64,000 nucleotides of DNA from Panaeolus papilionaceus (GCA_015501605.1 JADNRZ010000021.1:310001-374000), one strand, 5' to 3'. Shown: positions 11,589 through 27,982, counted from the stretch's first letter. Made by a program: numbers and translations. Notes: generated by a model not told the origin, from the letters alone.

Positions 11589-13158
11589 ATGGGCGCAAGC
11601 ACCGAGACACAGAAGTACAACGAAGATGCTCTTCCGGAGTACACCCCAATGCCATGGTACATTAAATATCTTACAGAGATATGCGCACACTGACACTTCC
11701 ACCAATAGGTCTCTGAAGGAGATTCGTGCTGCTATCCCCGCTGAGATGTTCGTTAGGGATACTCGTAAGGGTTTGCTCTACTTCGCTCGTGACGTTCTCT
11801 GCGCCGCTATCGCGTGGAAGTCGGCAACTTACATCGACCCTTACTTTACTCGATCCGCCACCAAGGAACTCCTTACCCCTGTCGGCGCTGAGATCGCTCG
11901 CTGGGCCTCCTGGTGCGTTTACTGGTGGTTCCAAGGTCTCATTTTCACCGGCATCTGGGTCATTGGTCACGAATGCGGTCACGGTGCATTCTCCGACCAC
12001 AAGATCGTCAACGACATCCTCGGCTTCATCACGCATACCGCTATGTGGACCCCGTACTTCTCTTGGAGAATCTCTCACCACCGTCACCACTCCAACCACG
12101 CTTCCATGGAGCGCGATGAAGTCTACGTTCCCAAGACCCGTGAGGACCTCGGGGTACCTGACAAGCCTATCGACCAAATTGACTGGGATGAGATTTTCGG
12201 CGATACCCCTATTTACACTCTTTACATGTTGATCCGCCAGCAGGTTCTCGCATTCCCCGCTTACCTTCGTAAGTACCAACTTTCACGCGTATCCTCTCTC
12301 TAACCATGAAATTGTAGTTTTCAACGTCTCTGGTCAGAAGACTTACCCCAAGTGGACCAACCACTTCGACCGTACGCTTGATTTACCTTGTGTACCAACC
12401 CGTCGCTTAACCTGCTTTCACAGCCAACTCGATCCTGTTCACCAAGGCCCAGCGTAACGCAGTCATCATGTCTAACCTCGGTATTGCATTCATGGTCTGG
12501 GGTGTTTGCTACTCGTCCTCCATCTGGGGTCTCGGTGAAGTCATCAAATACTACATGTTTCCATGGCTCGAGGTTTCTCACTGGTGTAAGCTATGCTCGT
12601 TAGTTTGTCATCCCAACGTACTTTATTGAAGCTTTTCCCTAGTCATCATGATCACCTATCTTCACCACACCGACCCCACCCTCCCCCACTACCGTGGAAA
12701 GGAATGGAACTTCCAACGTGGTGCCGCCGCTACCGTTGACCGCAACTTCCTTGGCTGGCAAGGACGCTTCTTCCTCCACGACGTCGCACACTACCACGTC
12801 GTCCACCACGTATGTTATGATTTTCATTATACCGAGGAGATCTATATTCACGTCGTACCATTTTAGTTCTTCCCTAAGATGCCCTTCTGTATGTCCTTTC
12901 TCCTTTCGAACAATCATTTTCTGGATCTAAAGTCAATCAACAGATAACGGCCCCGAGGCTACCCAACACCTCAAGGCTTTCATTGGCGAACACTACGCCT
13001 ACTCTGATGCCCCCGTTTTCAAGTCCCTCTGGGATGCCTATAACAGGTGCCAATTTGTCGATAATGAAGGCGAGGTCCTCTTCTACCGCGACAAGAAAGG
13101 CCAAATGGCTCGTCGCCCAGCTGAGAAGTACCGTGTTCAGCCCGCTAAGACCGAGTAG
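11589..13158 (+). CDS. FAD2: Delta12 fatty acid desaturase (oleate to linoleate)
   Basis: Seven exons (11589-11656, 11709-12268, 12318-12371, 12424-12585, 12643-12809, 12867-12888, 12944-13158) give a 415-aa protein, normal for fungal Delta12 desaturases. The three di-iron histidine boxes are intact: HECGH (residues 110-114), HHRHH (146-150) and HVVHH (333-337), with hydrophobic membrane segments between. The enzyme sits in the ER membrane and introduces the second double bond of linoleate from oleoyl phospholipids, using cytochrome b5 electrons. The start was chosen at MGASTETQKYNEDALPEYTP, as fungal relatives begin with a short polar leader before the Trp-Ser-Leu-(K)-E-I-R-(A/x)-A-I-P block, which is present at the exon 1/2 junction. 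The 22-nt exon encodes FFPKMPFY right after the third box. It converges on DUF6534 copy 3. Confidence 0.95.
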
Positions 13159-13516
13159 ATGGAAGTGTTCTGGGATCACTACTGGCTTTAGACCTTCACT
13201 AGTAACTCCTATCTACCCCCAAGTGTTCAGTTTACTCTTCCAATAATGGATACAATATAATGACTAAATATTAGACATTGATTCTCTGATTGAACGAGAG
13301 GACGGATATTGACCAGTTACATTCAGTTTTGAAGTTAAAAAACCCCTGTCCTTGTACATAATTGTATTTGTCGCGGAAGGTGCTAGCAGAATTGTCCATA
13401 TTTCTGTCCGCTAGCTGATTGGTTTAAGTACTATGCGTGGTCCTAAGAGATATTACAAGTGCATACGGGGTAGATAAATACTACAGTCCTCATGGTATAC
13501 ATACATCCATCTGTAA
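13159..13516. other. Shared 3' region of two convergent genes
   Basis: The 358 bases between the desaturase stop and the DUF6534 copy 3 stop. AT-rich, holding both 3' UTRs; no gene seen. Confidence 0.5.
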
Positions 13517-15067
13517 TTACATGTCCACAAATGAAATCTGATTCCGCCTTTTCTCGTCCACACTGTAGGTGTCCCTTCCGGTTCCAGCGTTGGATACTCG
13601 CCGATCATCAACTGATACCTTGACATCCTTCACATCTGGGTTGTCGGTTACGGTGTGCTGCTGAACGAGGCATACGATATTTTCGACGTCTCGAAGAGTT
13701 CCTCTCCCATTGGAGACGACGCCCAGTTCCATTTGATTGGACCGAGATCGATAGGTATCACCAAGCATCTGTCTCATTTGATGACGCGCATTGAGACTAT
13801 GGAGCATTAGAAATGGGAGCTCTCGGAAGCAAAGGAGGAGACCTACGTTAGCAGAAGCGCGTTCGTGTACGTCCGACCTAATTGGAAATGGAGCGACTAG
13901 AAATTTGTGTGAGTTCAAGTGACAGCGTGAGTGAACTAGAAGACAAAACGCGTACGATAAAATAGAAAGTTTGCTTCACGGTCACATACTAACAAATATG
14001 ATAAGCGAAGATTTCAAAGGCAATTAGAAGTGGTGCTCACCAGAATTAGAGATCCAATGGCGATCAAGCTTGTCGCTAAACCACTACCAACGACGATATG
14101 CAGTGCCTTCGAGACAACACTTCGAGTTCTAATTATGTATGCATATGAGACTCCCGTAGCAAAGAGCACAACTCCAAGGAATACTCACGCTTCAAAAGCA
14201 CTAGTCTCCTTTTGCAAGTAGTAACACATAACCGACGCAATTGCCATGTCAGCTGGAAGCTCGGTTAGAGTGCGGTGGTATGTCAGAGGTAGCGAATACT
14301 CACCTATTGCGGTTGCAATAAAAAGAGCCATAGTCTCCATTTTGTTCCTTTCATACTCTGCGACGGATGTGTCACGAACGATCCGTGTTGTGATATGGAT
14401 TTCCAGAATGACTGGAACCAAGGCGAGAATAAAAAGAAACCATGTGATCCAGTAATTCCTTCTACTGAACGTCCATATTCTGCAAGGGTGCAGAGGTTAA
14501 TACGTCTAAAATACCGCGGATGCCTTGAATAAGAAGCTTTTACCTCTCCAAAAAGAACAGTTGGGCGACGAGGCAAGACAGAGCGGTGAATATAAGATGA
14601 AGATTGAGCTCTATAGGAGCAAATCCCAAGCTGGGCAAGTAACCCCAATTCGTAACGAGACTCGAGTACGCTGCTTTGATGATCAGAATCAGGTGTGCAG
14701 TGTCCAGCAAACTGGGAGAGAATGTTAAGGTGCCGCCCGTGAAGGAGAAGTAGACAGTAATAGGTCACGTACACGGCCAGAAAGACCTAATGAGATTTTA
14801 TTTACGTTGTAGGTGATTGCGGAATGACGAACAAACTAGTTCTTACCACAACTTTGTTCTTCATCCTATCGTTAGGAAAGTTCTCGTAGTAGTTATACGC
14901 TTGTACCATCAACATCCCTTGGAACATGGCGGCGACAATCACTTCAAGGAGCCAAACAGCGTCAAGGTCAATCCAGAGTACTACGAGAGTTATCACTTAC
15001 CTCCGACAAGGAGACTGCCATAGGTGGGATCCAACACCGTTGTGGGTCCCTTTCCAAGAGAGTCCAT
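13517..15067 (-). CDS. DUF6534 family multi-pass membrane protein, copy 3
   Basis: Intact spliced gene with start at 15067 (MDSLGKGPTTVLDPTYGS). Exon 1 (67 nt, 15067-15001), exon 2 (95 nt, 14941-14847) and the 14-nt micro-exon (14773-14786) match the other copies exactly in length and phase. Family blocks present: N-Y-Y-E-NFPNDR, LVTNWGYLPSLGFAP, CYYLQKE, LATSLIAIGSLIL and QLGRTYTNALLLTLNAR. The tail is polar. It lacks the extra intron of copies 1 and 2 inside AT-S-L-I-A-I, but keeps the intron after TSAFEA that copy 5 lacks. Closest by eye to copies 4 and 5. Predicted integral membrane protein of unknown function. Confidence 0.87.
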
Positions 15068-17368
15068 CGTAAGCGAGCGGTCAGGATGAACAGTCTGGAT
15101 GTTGGCTTGGTCGTTCGAGAGAACGAAAGGGACCGCTGAGCACTTGGAAAGTGAATGAGAAAACCCTTGAACGCGCAGGAAAACATGACGAGTTTATATA
15201 CCCAGGCACTTAGGAGTTGTGCATCGATGGTTTGTGGCACCGCTTGAGATCATTTCGCCCTGCTGCCAATGTTCCAGCCCTGAACCTGGCTACCCGAACA
15301 GAATCCAAACAATTCGATGAAAGTATCAGAAAATTCAGGTGCATCAAATAAGCGACAGTGGCGTTTGTCACGACGACTGGGATCAAGGAGCCTTAAAAGG
15401 GAATCGTCATGGGAGGAAGGTCGAGCTCCGACGCGATGGGAGTTTCGCTTTCAGGGAAGGCGAGAGTCGGGACATGAGCCATGCAACGGTAGATATCTGG
15501 GAGCCAGCCGGAATTTATCCCCGGTCTTATCAGCATCGGCTTGTGTTGTTGCGAAATGCATCCGGCTGAGAGAAGCAGACGAGAGTTACGAGAGTCCCAT
15601 ACTAATAGCGTCTAGGTTGTGGATAGGACACTGGCGTCTGCAATAACGCTGTATTCATGGTCCATCCACAACGCAAGGGATTACATAGAGATTCGCACGG
15701 GGAGAAAAACTATAGAAATAGCATTTAATTGAGTTGCACTGCAACTGCCGATCTGTGAGCTGTGTGCACAATAAATATTGTGGGTCTCAAGAAAGCCGCA
15801 TCCACATTCCCCTATTCTCAGAGATGAAGCCGGTATCCCAGCGGTATCGTGTTAGACTGTCGAACCCGACAGTGGGTGAGAACCAAGAAAAAGAAACGTT
15901 CAAATTTGCAACATAACTAAGCAGATTAAGCTTGGTCTGTGCACACCGTGGTAGCATCGCCGTCTACATGGGAAACTGGGCACTCCAAGCTCGGACTCGT
16001 CGAGCAGAACTCACAACTTGTTTGACAAGAATTGGATAATGATCAAGACGCCGGCGCCTTGAACCCTGCTTGTAACCAGGAGTAAGATAGGCGGCCGTTG
16101 ATGAAATCAAGGGACGCCTTAGAGGGGGGAAAAATATAAGGAAAAAGTCAGGTCGAATACGGTACTTATGGTTAAGTAGCAAAAACACCTCCCCAGCGTG
16201 GAAGAACCTGGACGAAGTTCAGGTTCATCTTCTTGATCATGTGGATCTGCCAGCTTACACGGTTTCCTTAGACAGTTCTATCCCTCACCTCCTATTCTAT
16301 ATTCTCTCTCATCGCCAGTATTTACTCATCGCTCGTCGCTCGTCATAGTCATATTCATTTAATTCATATCTGTTAATTTTATTTTTACCCGCCCACCCCC
16401 ATGTCAACCATTCACTACTCAACCAGATTTGTTAGGTGGGGAGAGAGCGATAAGCGAGGGGGGTTCAGCCGTCCTCGCTTCTCATCTCTCGCCCGGGGAA
16501 GGGACAACTCCAACCACTGTCGCAGTTCCCTTCTCCCTCTCCCATTCTTACCTACCTAACTACCTGGTTAGATCTCGTGAATCAAGAATATGACGGGCAA
16601 ATTCCGTATTCATAATTATCGTCACTGAAACATCATCAGCGCATTCATGCGTCCTGAGATGAACTCTATAGTAAAGTGAGATATGGATGGGACTCGGTTC
16701 TATTCACTGACCGATTAGTTCTGATGCTCCTCTCATATCTGTTTAGTGTGTCCTCGTTATTCTCTAGTTAGGGTTGGTTCCATTATTAGTGTTTCTTTCT
16801 CTCAGCGCGTAATTAGACGACGAGACCAAAAAGGGTGCGCTATTTGCGTCAAGCTACGGAATTCTCATTCTCGTACCCAATTCCTCTCCTGTCCCTATTC
16901 CATTTTTTGGAAGAATTATCCCACTAGTTTAGTGCACTACTCACACCGCTCAATTAAATAACAAAATGGCGGGATAAGAAAAAAGCTGATCTCTTGTTAT
17001 TACGAGGCTTAAACTGTGGAGACCCTTGCGAGGAAGAGAGCCTTCAGTGTAGTCGTATGCACAAGGATGCAAAACCTTGACCAGGTTGCTCATAGGCGAC
17101 GGATGAAGATCAAACTGCTTCCGAACGTTGTTGTCGATCCGAGTAAAATAATACCGCTTTCAGAGCGTATCACTCGCGCTTCTGGCGATCTGGCGTGGTC
17201 ACAGGATACTATTAATATTAATTTAACAGCAGTGCAGCTCAAAAAAAAGCTGCCCATGTCCTCTTGCCGAAAGGTCAGTTCAGCACTCATCGTGCCCAAG
17301 TGCCAATGACTAAGGTGTACATTTCGGATATCGTAAAAGTCCATCTAGTAAAAATCGAGCTGTACCGT
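15068..17368. other. Intergenic 2.3 kb between DUF6534 copies 3 and 4
   Basis: Contains the copy 3 promoter, a strongly foldable stretch at 16421-16569 (listed separately) and short frames with no recognisable domain (15317-15646, 16746-16961, 17016-17309). I support no protein gene here. Confidence 0.45.
16421..16569. repeat. Three-stem inverted-repeat element, about 150 nt
   Basis: An outer imperfect stem pairs AACCAG..GTTAGGT..GGGGAGAG (16421-16445) with CTCTCCC..ACCTAAC..CTGGTT (16537-16569). Inside it are two separate hairpins: GAGAGA..AAGCGAGG (16442-16460) with CCTCGCTT..TCTCTC (16473-16490), and GAAGGGA..ACT (16498-16509) with AGTTCCCTTC (16524-16533). The nested, multi-branched layout is seen directly. 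It could be a miniature inverted-repeat transposon, a structured RNA or a chance product of CT/GA-rich DNA. Confidence 0.5.
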
Positions 17369-18924
17369 CTATGCATTTACGTCAAACGTAACGCTTTGTC
17401 GTTTTTCATCGTACCCCGTCGAGTTTGAATATCTCAATCCTCGACGTGAGTCATCGATGCTACGCATGTCTGATACTTGGTCCGTCATTGTGTGCTGCTG
17501 AACAACGCACATGACGCCGTCTTCTCGAGGCATAGTCGTCATTCCTGGACCAGTTGATACGAAGCCGAGCTCCATTTGATTGGATCGATTGGATCGATAC
17601 ATATCTCCCAACATTTGACGCATTTGTCGTCGAGTGTTGAGCCTGGATATTACCACATAAGCACGGTTTTCATATATGGAAGAATAAGCAGACTCACGTC
17701 AAGAGAAGAGCGTTTGTGTAGGTTCGACCGAGTTGGAAATGTAGTGCCTTTAGCGCTGTTAGACCCTGCCGTCAGGTCGACTGAAGAATAGTAGACATAC
17801 CACAAAGTAAAAGGTGTCCTTGATGGAAATGTACTATGAACCATCGTCAGCTCTAATGTGGAGTGATATCTTAATGACGTCAGTACCAATATCAGTGACC
17901 CGATGGCTATCAGACTGGTTGCGAGTCCAGTCGCGACAATGATATGCAACACCTTGGAAACAACACCCCGAGTTCTGCGTGTCAACCGTGAGCTCATCAG
18001 AAAGGCGTGAAGAGACCAAAGGAAACATACGACTCGAATGCACTCTTCTCCCTCTGTATGTAGTAGCAGGTGACTGTCGCAATGGCTATGTCGGCTTTAT
18101 GGAATTTGAGTTTGGCGTAACGCGGGTTGATATGGGGGCCTACACTTACCTATTGCAGTCAGGGCGAAGAGGGACATCGTCTCATGGGCGTGCTCATCAT
18201 ACTCAGCGTATGATGTATCGACCACAATCAAGCTGGTAATGTGTATTTCCACCACAACCGGGGCGATGGCGAGAATGATGAGGAATCCTGTGATCCAGAT
18301 ATTTTTACGACTGAAAACCCAGATTCTGCGAACAAAGAGCTTTCAGTATCAGGCTGGATTGTGTCATGAAGCGAGAATCCAACCGTTCCAGGAAGAATAG
18401 CTGTGCCACAAGACATGATAGTGCGGTAAATATGACATGAAGGTTTAGTGAGAGGGGAGCGAATGCTAGACTTGGGACGAAACCCCAATTGGTGACTAGG
18501 CTTTGATAGGCTGCCTTGCAGATGAGCACAAAATGCGCTGTGTCCAAAATGCTGGAGGAACATGATTAAATTATAAGTGTACCATATGTGATGGATCCAA
18601 GACAGGATCTCACAGAACAAGTGCCACCTAATTACACATTGATCACGAAATCAGTATAATGGGCCGACCGCATAGGGGGTGAAAGCATAGAATGAGTGCT
18701 CACCACAAGTTTGTTTATTCTGCGGTCTTTAGGGAAGTTCTCGTAGTAGTTGTATGCTTGTACCATCAGCATCCCCTGAAACAATCCCGCAACGACCACT
18801 AGGACAAAGAGAATTAACTGCTGTAAACCTTCCTTTGTAAAGTTCCAATTCAAGTACCTCCGACCAGCAGTGCGCCATACGTCGGATCTAAGAAGGTAGT
18901 AGGCCCTTTTCCTAATGTGTCCAT
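17369..18924 (-). CDS. DUF6534 family multi-pass membrane protein, copy 4
   Basis: Intact spliced gene with start at 18924 (MDTLGKGPTTFLDPTYGA). Exon 1 is 67 nt (18924-18858), exon 2 is 95 nt (18798-18704), and the 14-nt micro-exon is at 18614-18627. The 33-nt exon (Y-I-S-I-K-D-T-F-Y-F-V) and the 50-nt exon (A-L-H-F-Q-L-G-R-T-Y-T-N) follow, then a last exon starting TLNTRRQMRQMLGDMYRS. The tail is rich in Met, Asp and Arg. The first helix has A-G-L-F-Q-G-M-L, confirming the acceptor used to set exon 2 in copy 5. Same strand as copy 3 and close to it in sequence. Predicted integral membrane protein of unknown role. Confidence 0.87.
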
Positions 18925-21656
18925 GGCGAATGATTGAGTTGAGCAAACAGACGCGAATTGAAGGAATGAATGGATTGGAGGAGCCTGTTGCTAGTAAAAC
19001 GTCAACGAAACCGCTTGCCGTGAGTTATGGGATCAGTTCTTCTCTGGCGAATCCTACATTGGCTCGTTTATATAGAATTTATGCATTGGTGCTGTGAAAT
19101 GTTGTGATATTCCTGCCTACCCAGGATAGATGTCGAAACTGAATATGGAGGTCGTTGAATTTCTCAAAGGTTCATTATAAGCGACGACGGATGATGGTGG
19201 CAATGCGTCCTAAAGAGGGAATACCCTGTTGGAACTCGGAAATATCGGTTTGTTCAACTTTGTTGGGGCTTTGCTCGGCAAAGGGAGCCAGAGATGGACC
19301 ATGCTCCAGTCTTCGCACTTTACTTGCCAGGTCGAACAGAGGCGGGGTAACGTTGGAGGCGTCTGTTCCAGTGATGATGTCGCAAAACAGTCAAGACTGT
19401 GGTCTTGATAAATACTTCAGTCGTACTGAGGCGACAGTCCACGGTGCGCGAGTGGATCGGACAGACTCTCATGCATTCTTGTATTTGCTGGTTATTCATA
19501 GCTCCGCTTCATTCGAAGGCAGACCTGAGAAAATGTAGAAATATAGAAGGTAAAGTAAGTGGACTGGGAGGTTTAGCTATTATACACCTGTAACATTCGA
19601 GCCATTCCAGGACACGCGATGAATACAACGTGTTATGTTCGTCTCCCATGCAGAAGAAGTCTCATTTTAGCCAGACCAACCACCATGTTGGAGGCTATAC
19701 ATGGGCAAACCTTCACTTGCATGGATTCTCGAATCCTGACGTTCGTCAGAATGAGAAATAGACCAATGTTTGCAAACCAAAAAGGCTTTATCCTGTTATA
19801 CCAGATTTTGGACCATGGTCAGTAAGCCTGAGTCAATAACTGCTACTCGTAGCAATAATAAGTAGGTTGTGCTGTCCTTGGTTTGAAGTCGCCTCTGTAC
19901 AGTACCATTGACATCTGCCACTCCATTGGGATTGTATAATTTATTTGGGACAGAGGCGCAGTGATATCACTGTCATATACCGTGAAAAGTAAATGTTTCG
20001 AGGATATGAGCAAAATTGGTACGACCAAATTTAAACCTTGACAGGGTCTGACAGGGTGCTAGGCCGCGAAGGCTTTCCGAAATGAGGTGTACAAACAGAG
20101 GCCGCACTGAATTTCCATGTACAAACAGAAAGCACAGCCACCCCGACGGGCTTGTCGTCCCTACTTTACCTGTATCCTGAATCGTGGTTTCGCCGGTACG
20201 GACATCAGCTTGGATAAAGCGTTTATTCACCTCGTGGTATAGCTTAATAGTAGGTGGTGATGCATAATGCTGGATCACAACTTTAGGTTTAGGACTGGAA
20301 CTTGAAGCATTACCATGACGAGGAACCTTGCATCCCTTACTTGTCCCCCCTTGTATGTTGAACTGGCATCAGGTAACTCAGACTGCATTCAATTATTGAA
20401 CATTGAAACATTTCAGACGTTATCGATTGGATTTTATCAGGGAAGAATCTATGGTGCACCTGAGCGAGAAGGTATGTGCAGATCTTATAGCTAGACATTG
20501 ACCTCCCTATTGACACTGGGCATGTATAGGGCCATGTAACAATGTATCAATCAATGCAGTACGCTCATATATCACCATACAGGGGTAGGATAATCCGAGG
20601 TAGAGTCGGAATTTTATCTTTTATCATTAAGGCGAGCATGGAGAATTAAATACGAGCTCATTACTAGGCTGATTGTCGGCTCATAACTACGTTAGGGATT
20701 GTGGCACGGGGCCTGTAGTCGCGTGTCTTACCTGACCCCACGAGGATATCCCGGAACATGACATTCGACCTCGAGGATTGGCTAATTGACGCTACTTCCT
20801 GAACCCACTCTCGAACTCGAGAATCCCCGCCTGTCGCGGGATGTTACGATGAATGTCGATACGGCAAACCATCGAGAACGCGGAGTTTCCTTCCATCCTA
20901 ATCAGGTTCCCAGGAACCGGTATTCAAGAGACGGGTCCAGCTGCCGCCAATTTGAATCGCTGTCAGAGTCGCCCAACGCGCTGTATCGTCGAATAGTTAT
21001 TCACTGACACTACTGGGAACAGCAAGTATCAGTCAGTGTAATACCAACATACATAAATCGATGAAAGCTAAAAATGGAGACGGCAGAAATACTTAAACGC
21101 TCAAAGTTCACATTGATTATTAGCCACTACTATTGTACGACAACGGCACAAGTCTAAATAAGTAAGCGTTGCAGCTGCCCCTGGCATACATTCGGTATTA
21201 CGCCCCAGCCGCCATCTACCGGAAGCAGTTCCACATTTGTTCCCCTTCCTACTGAAATTTAGGAAACGCACCCGCACAACGATCGGCGACGATAGGTTAA
21301 TAACATACTCCAATGAATTACAGGTGCTCATCTGATCGTTGAATTTTTGAAGCTTTTTTTAGATTTCGTGCCCGAGTTCATTGTTCTGCGGATTAACTGA
21401 CGCTGGTATAATCATTTTGGCTGTTCCCCGGCGAAAATGAAAGGTCGAGCTGCCTCGAAATTGACGAACTGCTGTGCATATCGTCGTCAGAGTTTGACCT
21501 GGTTTCCGCGGTTTAGCACACACATGACACCGTTCACTTCAAAGTTGTTATTCAACGTGTTTCTTGGCGTGGAGCATGGCGGGTCCCGGGTCCGATTGCT
21601 TCGTACATCGTCCACGAGATGCGCTGTCTATTTTTAGCTTTGATTATCTCTTGGAT
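18925..21656. other. Intergenic 2.7 kb, no gene seen
   Basis: Several short frames on both strands (for example 19155-19538, 19973-20278 minus, 20786-21007) without domain, signal peptide or splice pattern that I trust. The right end belongs to the promoter of xylanase 1. Confidence 0.4.
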
Positions 21657-21682
21657 GAGCTTAAACTTCGGTCAAAACACGG
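21657..21682 (+). promoter_or_regulatory. Conserved xylanase upstream module with CGG-N8-CGG (xylanase 1)
   Basis: GAGCTTAAA..TTCGGTCA..CACGG, about 345 bp before the start codon. Two CGG triplets in direct orientation are 8 nt apart, the arrangement used by some Zn2Cys6 regulators. The same module lies upstream of all four xylanases. TATA box at 21965-21972. Confidence 0.55.
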
Positions 21683-21994
21683 GTGCACTATCGTGATATT
21701 CTGGTGGCATGACAAGCTCGTCCGATCTCATCTTACACGAGTCTTCTCGGGCGCCTTGTAGGTGCTCGCCCCATCAGGAAACTACGCTTTTAAGCGTAAC
21801 AGATACGCGTCTATTTTTAGTTTTGAAAACAGTCACCCATCGCATAAGGAGGCATAACGAAAGAAATTGCACCCAGCAGTCACGATGTTCGAAGGACCTC
21901 AGGGGCTATCTGAATTACTTCTCATAATCATGCTCAGGTAAACTATTGGGGCGTAAGGGTCACGTATAAAAAGTCTGGCTATAGGTCCTTTTAA

Positions 21995-23067
<1,073 letters not shown>

Positions 23068-23658
23068 GGGTGGGTGAGCCGATCGGAAACAATTTGGACC
23101 CGCGCCTGTACCGTTCGACCTGAATACATCGATTGTACCATTTTAGATTAAGTGAATGAATATATTCCCTCTGCTTCTGAATCGGCAGTGCCTCCCAGTC
23201 GGGCGCTCTGGAAAGAGACTATTGATCCCTTCAACTCTATACAACATCCTTCTGTGTTTCTTTGTTCTAAACACTAATCAATCAATGATCACCAGTCTTT
23301 GTACATCAATCCTCTGGATTATTTGACAACTATTTCCTTTCCGGGCTATCCTGTGTGTTATCAAATTGGGTATAAGGACCTTCTCCCCATGCGCTCACCA
23401 GGGACACATTGCCCTGTTGCACGACACAACTTTGAGCCGGTCTTGAGAATTTACCACACTTGATATAGGTTTATCCCGTCCACGTTGTTAAAAAGAGGAC
23501 TTTACCGAGGCTTCCCCGTTCTGAGGCAGGTCTCCGCGGATTGAATATCACCAACTGAGGCTTTCCCGTCGAGTAACATGAATGTATGTGACCGAAAAAG
23601 GGCATTTGGTGGTGTGTTCGTCGCTATTTTTGTGACCGTAAATCGGTTTAGTCGAGAT

Positions 23659-23687
23659 AAGCTTAAAATTCGGCCAATATGCGGATG
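23659..23687 (+). promoter_or_regulatory. Conserved xylanase upstream module with CGG-N8-CGG (xylanase 2)
   Basis: AAGCTTAAAATTCGGCCAAT then ATGCGGATG, about 290 bp before the start codon. Here the spacer contains CCAAT, a HAP-complex site. TATA box at 23916-23922. Confidence 0.55.
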
Positions 23688-23975
23688 CAATTTGCACATC
23701 AGCCCTTATTCAGGTGGTCGACAACGTACCTGATGTGGAGTTTGGGTTATTTAAAACATAAATCAGAGATAAAAATAGATTTTCCACTGTCGATAGAGGC
23801 GACACTAGAATTAAGTTTCTCCATGAGAGCGATATTGTGTTGATTTTAATGTTGCGGTGAAATGAGTTTGTAGGGGTCCTAACGGTGACTGATCACCAGT
23901 GAGTCCCTCGCCAACTATAAAAGCCCCACATAAATGCTAGGCAGAAAACGGGATCCTGCACCAGTTGGATTTGCA

Positions 23976-25010
<1,035 letters not shown>

Positions 25011-25731
25011 TCATCAATTTTCGTCTGCAACTTGTTGTAGTAGAATTTTTGTAGTTTGTATATATTGGCTCGAAATGAATATCCGTTTGAATAATTTAAC
25101 GTTTTGTGTGATTTTCGTCATTAGTCGCCTATCTCACTTACAGATGTTGGCCAAATTGGCGCTGATCGACAATCGAAAGGTTTATTTGATATTCATCATC
25201 ATGAATAGGCTTCTCGAACACGTTACTTGTCTTGGCCCAGCGCTTGTACGCGTGGACAAGATGTTAATCAAGGTCAGTACCGATTGAGTCCTAAATCTGA
25301 AAGCCAAGCGCATTAAGACCCAATATTCAAGGTTAAACCTTGGGATAATATCCGAGCCCAGCTCACATGCTGAATCACCAATTATATGAACTGGTCCGTC
25401 TTCGTAACCATCGATATATCATCCTGCTGGGTTGACGGGGCAGGCGTTGGACACCACACCCCGTACGGCTTGATCATTCGTGAGAACACATATCACTGTC
25501 GGATGCGTCGACTCAGGACCGAAAAACACCCATGTTCTGGGCATCAATGCATCGTCAAATGGTCTCCATTCAGAATGCGGGCCAGATGCGGGGATGCCGA
25601 GAATTTTCACTGATAGATTCTGTGCGCTGGCAATTTGTCTGGGCATCTTCCAAGTCTTAGGCGAACTTGGCCCAACAAGAAGTGTCCTCAAAGACCAATT
25701 GCTCACGACCTCGAGACTGTATTTCTATAGC

Positions 25732-25759
25732 AGCCTAAAGCTCGGTCAATACACGGATG
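25732..25759 (+). promoter_or_regulatory. Conserved xylanase upstream module with CGG-N8-CGG (xylanase 3)
   Basis: AGCCTAAAGCTCGGTCAAT then ACACGGATG, about 250 bp before the start codon, same two CGG triplets with 8-nt spacing. TATA box at 25947-25953. Confidence 0.55.
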
Positions 25760-26008
25760 TACACTTATTGAAAGTCTACAATGCCCAGCCAAAGGTCCCA
25801 TTAACTGGCTATGAACATAGCGACGATTCGAATGCTGGGACAGGTTCGCGTTACGTATACAGTGGGACTTGCAGGACGGCATCGAGGAATTGAATCAGTA
25901 GAAGCAATGTAGGCTAAATGCATAAGGAATCTACAGCGCTCAGAAGTATAAATACCTCACCTTTTTGCGTTCTTTTTCTCCAGCACCTCGCATTCGCAGA
26001 GTTTTACA

Positions 26009-27047
<1,039 letters not shown>

Positions 27048-27953
27048 GTTCAATACATTGAATAATCTTTCGGTTATGTACCATGTAATATCAAATGATA
27101 AAATTGTATATGTCATTCCTTTGTGGGCTTCGAGTGATATACGCTTGACAATATTATGATAAAGGACGAAGTTAAATAGTTTTGTCTGATTCTCTGGGAT
27201 CAACTGCTTCATCCCGGTTCAAGTTCTCGTTCGGTTATAAGAATACGCTAAATGTTGCCAGTTAGGTTCATTGACCCCCATTACTCTGCAACATACTTAT
27301 ATCTGGGCGTTAATTGGGATAGTATAAAAATATCTGTTTCAGCATGCGTGCTTCTTGACCACAAGTTATATATAGTCGGGCGCTCCTGGGGATTTGCCCA
27401 TCAAAGATATTTTGCCAATACTCTGAGGTTGATCTTCATAGTTAAAAGTGTCAGGCAGATCGACGTTTAATCAAAGACTTGTCCTGCTGCCTAGAGTCAA
27501 GATACTCGAGGTTGTCGCCTTTGGCTTCCAAGCGTTGGCATATTTGGATTCGCAGATCAATCTTGATAATAGGCCAGGTTCGTTCATTTTGGTATCTGAT
27601 TCAGAAACTTCACGAACCAGCCTGTGCAGGCTGCATTCCCTTTCAGAATCATGGTACCCTAGACTCATTATCTTTCGACATTTAGGAGAGTCCCAACGCA
27701 CTCTATGAATTGAGATAGAGCCAATAGGATGATATACAGCGTGTTGCAGATCTAGAGTGATTAAACCGACGAACACCCGCATTCGGAACTTGCAGGATAA
27801 GCTAAGACATTTCATTCCCTCATTGTGAAGATGATCAGTACCAAAACTACACAAATCCCATATCGCGTTGGTGCGGTCTGGTGAACAACTACCTCGTCTC
27901 GGCGTTGGCTTGGCCACCGCGTCCTTCGTCCTCGTTACGCTATTTAGTTCACT

Positions 27954-27982
27954 GAGCTTAAAACTCGGTCAATATGCGGATG
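27954..27982 (+). promoter_or_regulatory. Conserved xylanase upstream module with CGG-N8-CGG (xylanase 4)
   Basis: GAGCTTAAAACTCGGTCAAT then ATGCGGATG, about 300 bp before the start codon. The most complete version of the module. TATA box at 28218-28225. Confidence 0.55.

Noticed and set aside
11671..12581. 202-codon and shorter frames antisense or out of frame to the desaturase
   Set aside because: Shadow frames over conserved His-box exons.
23934..23975. Upstream in-frame ATG of xylanase 2 (and similarly 28244 for xylanase 4)
   Set aside because: Using it would place charged residues before a perfect signal peptide; the ATG at MVSF is conserved in all four genes.
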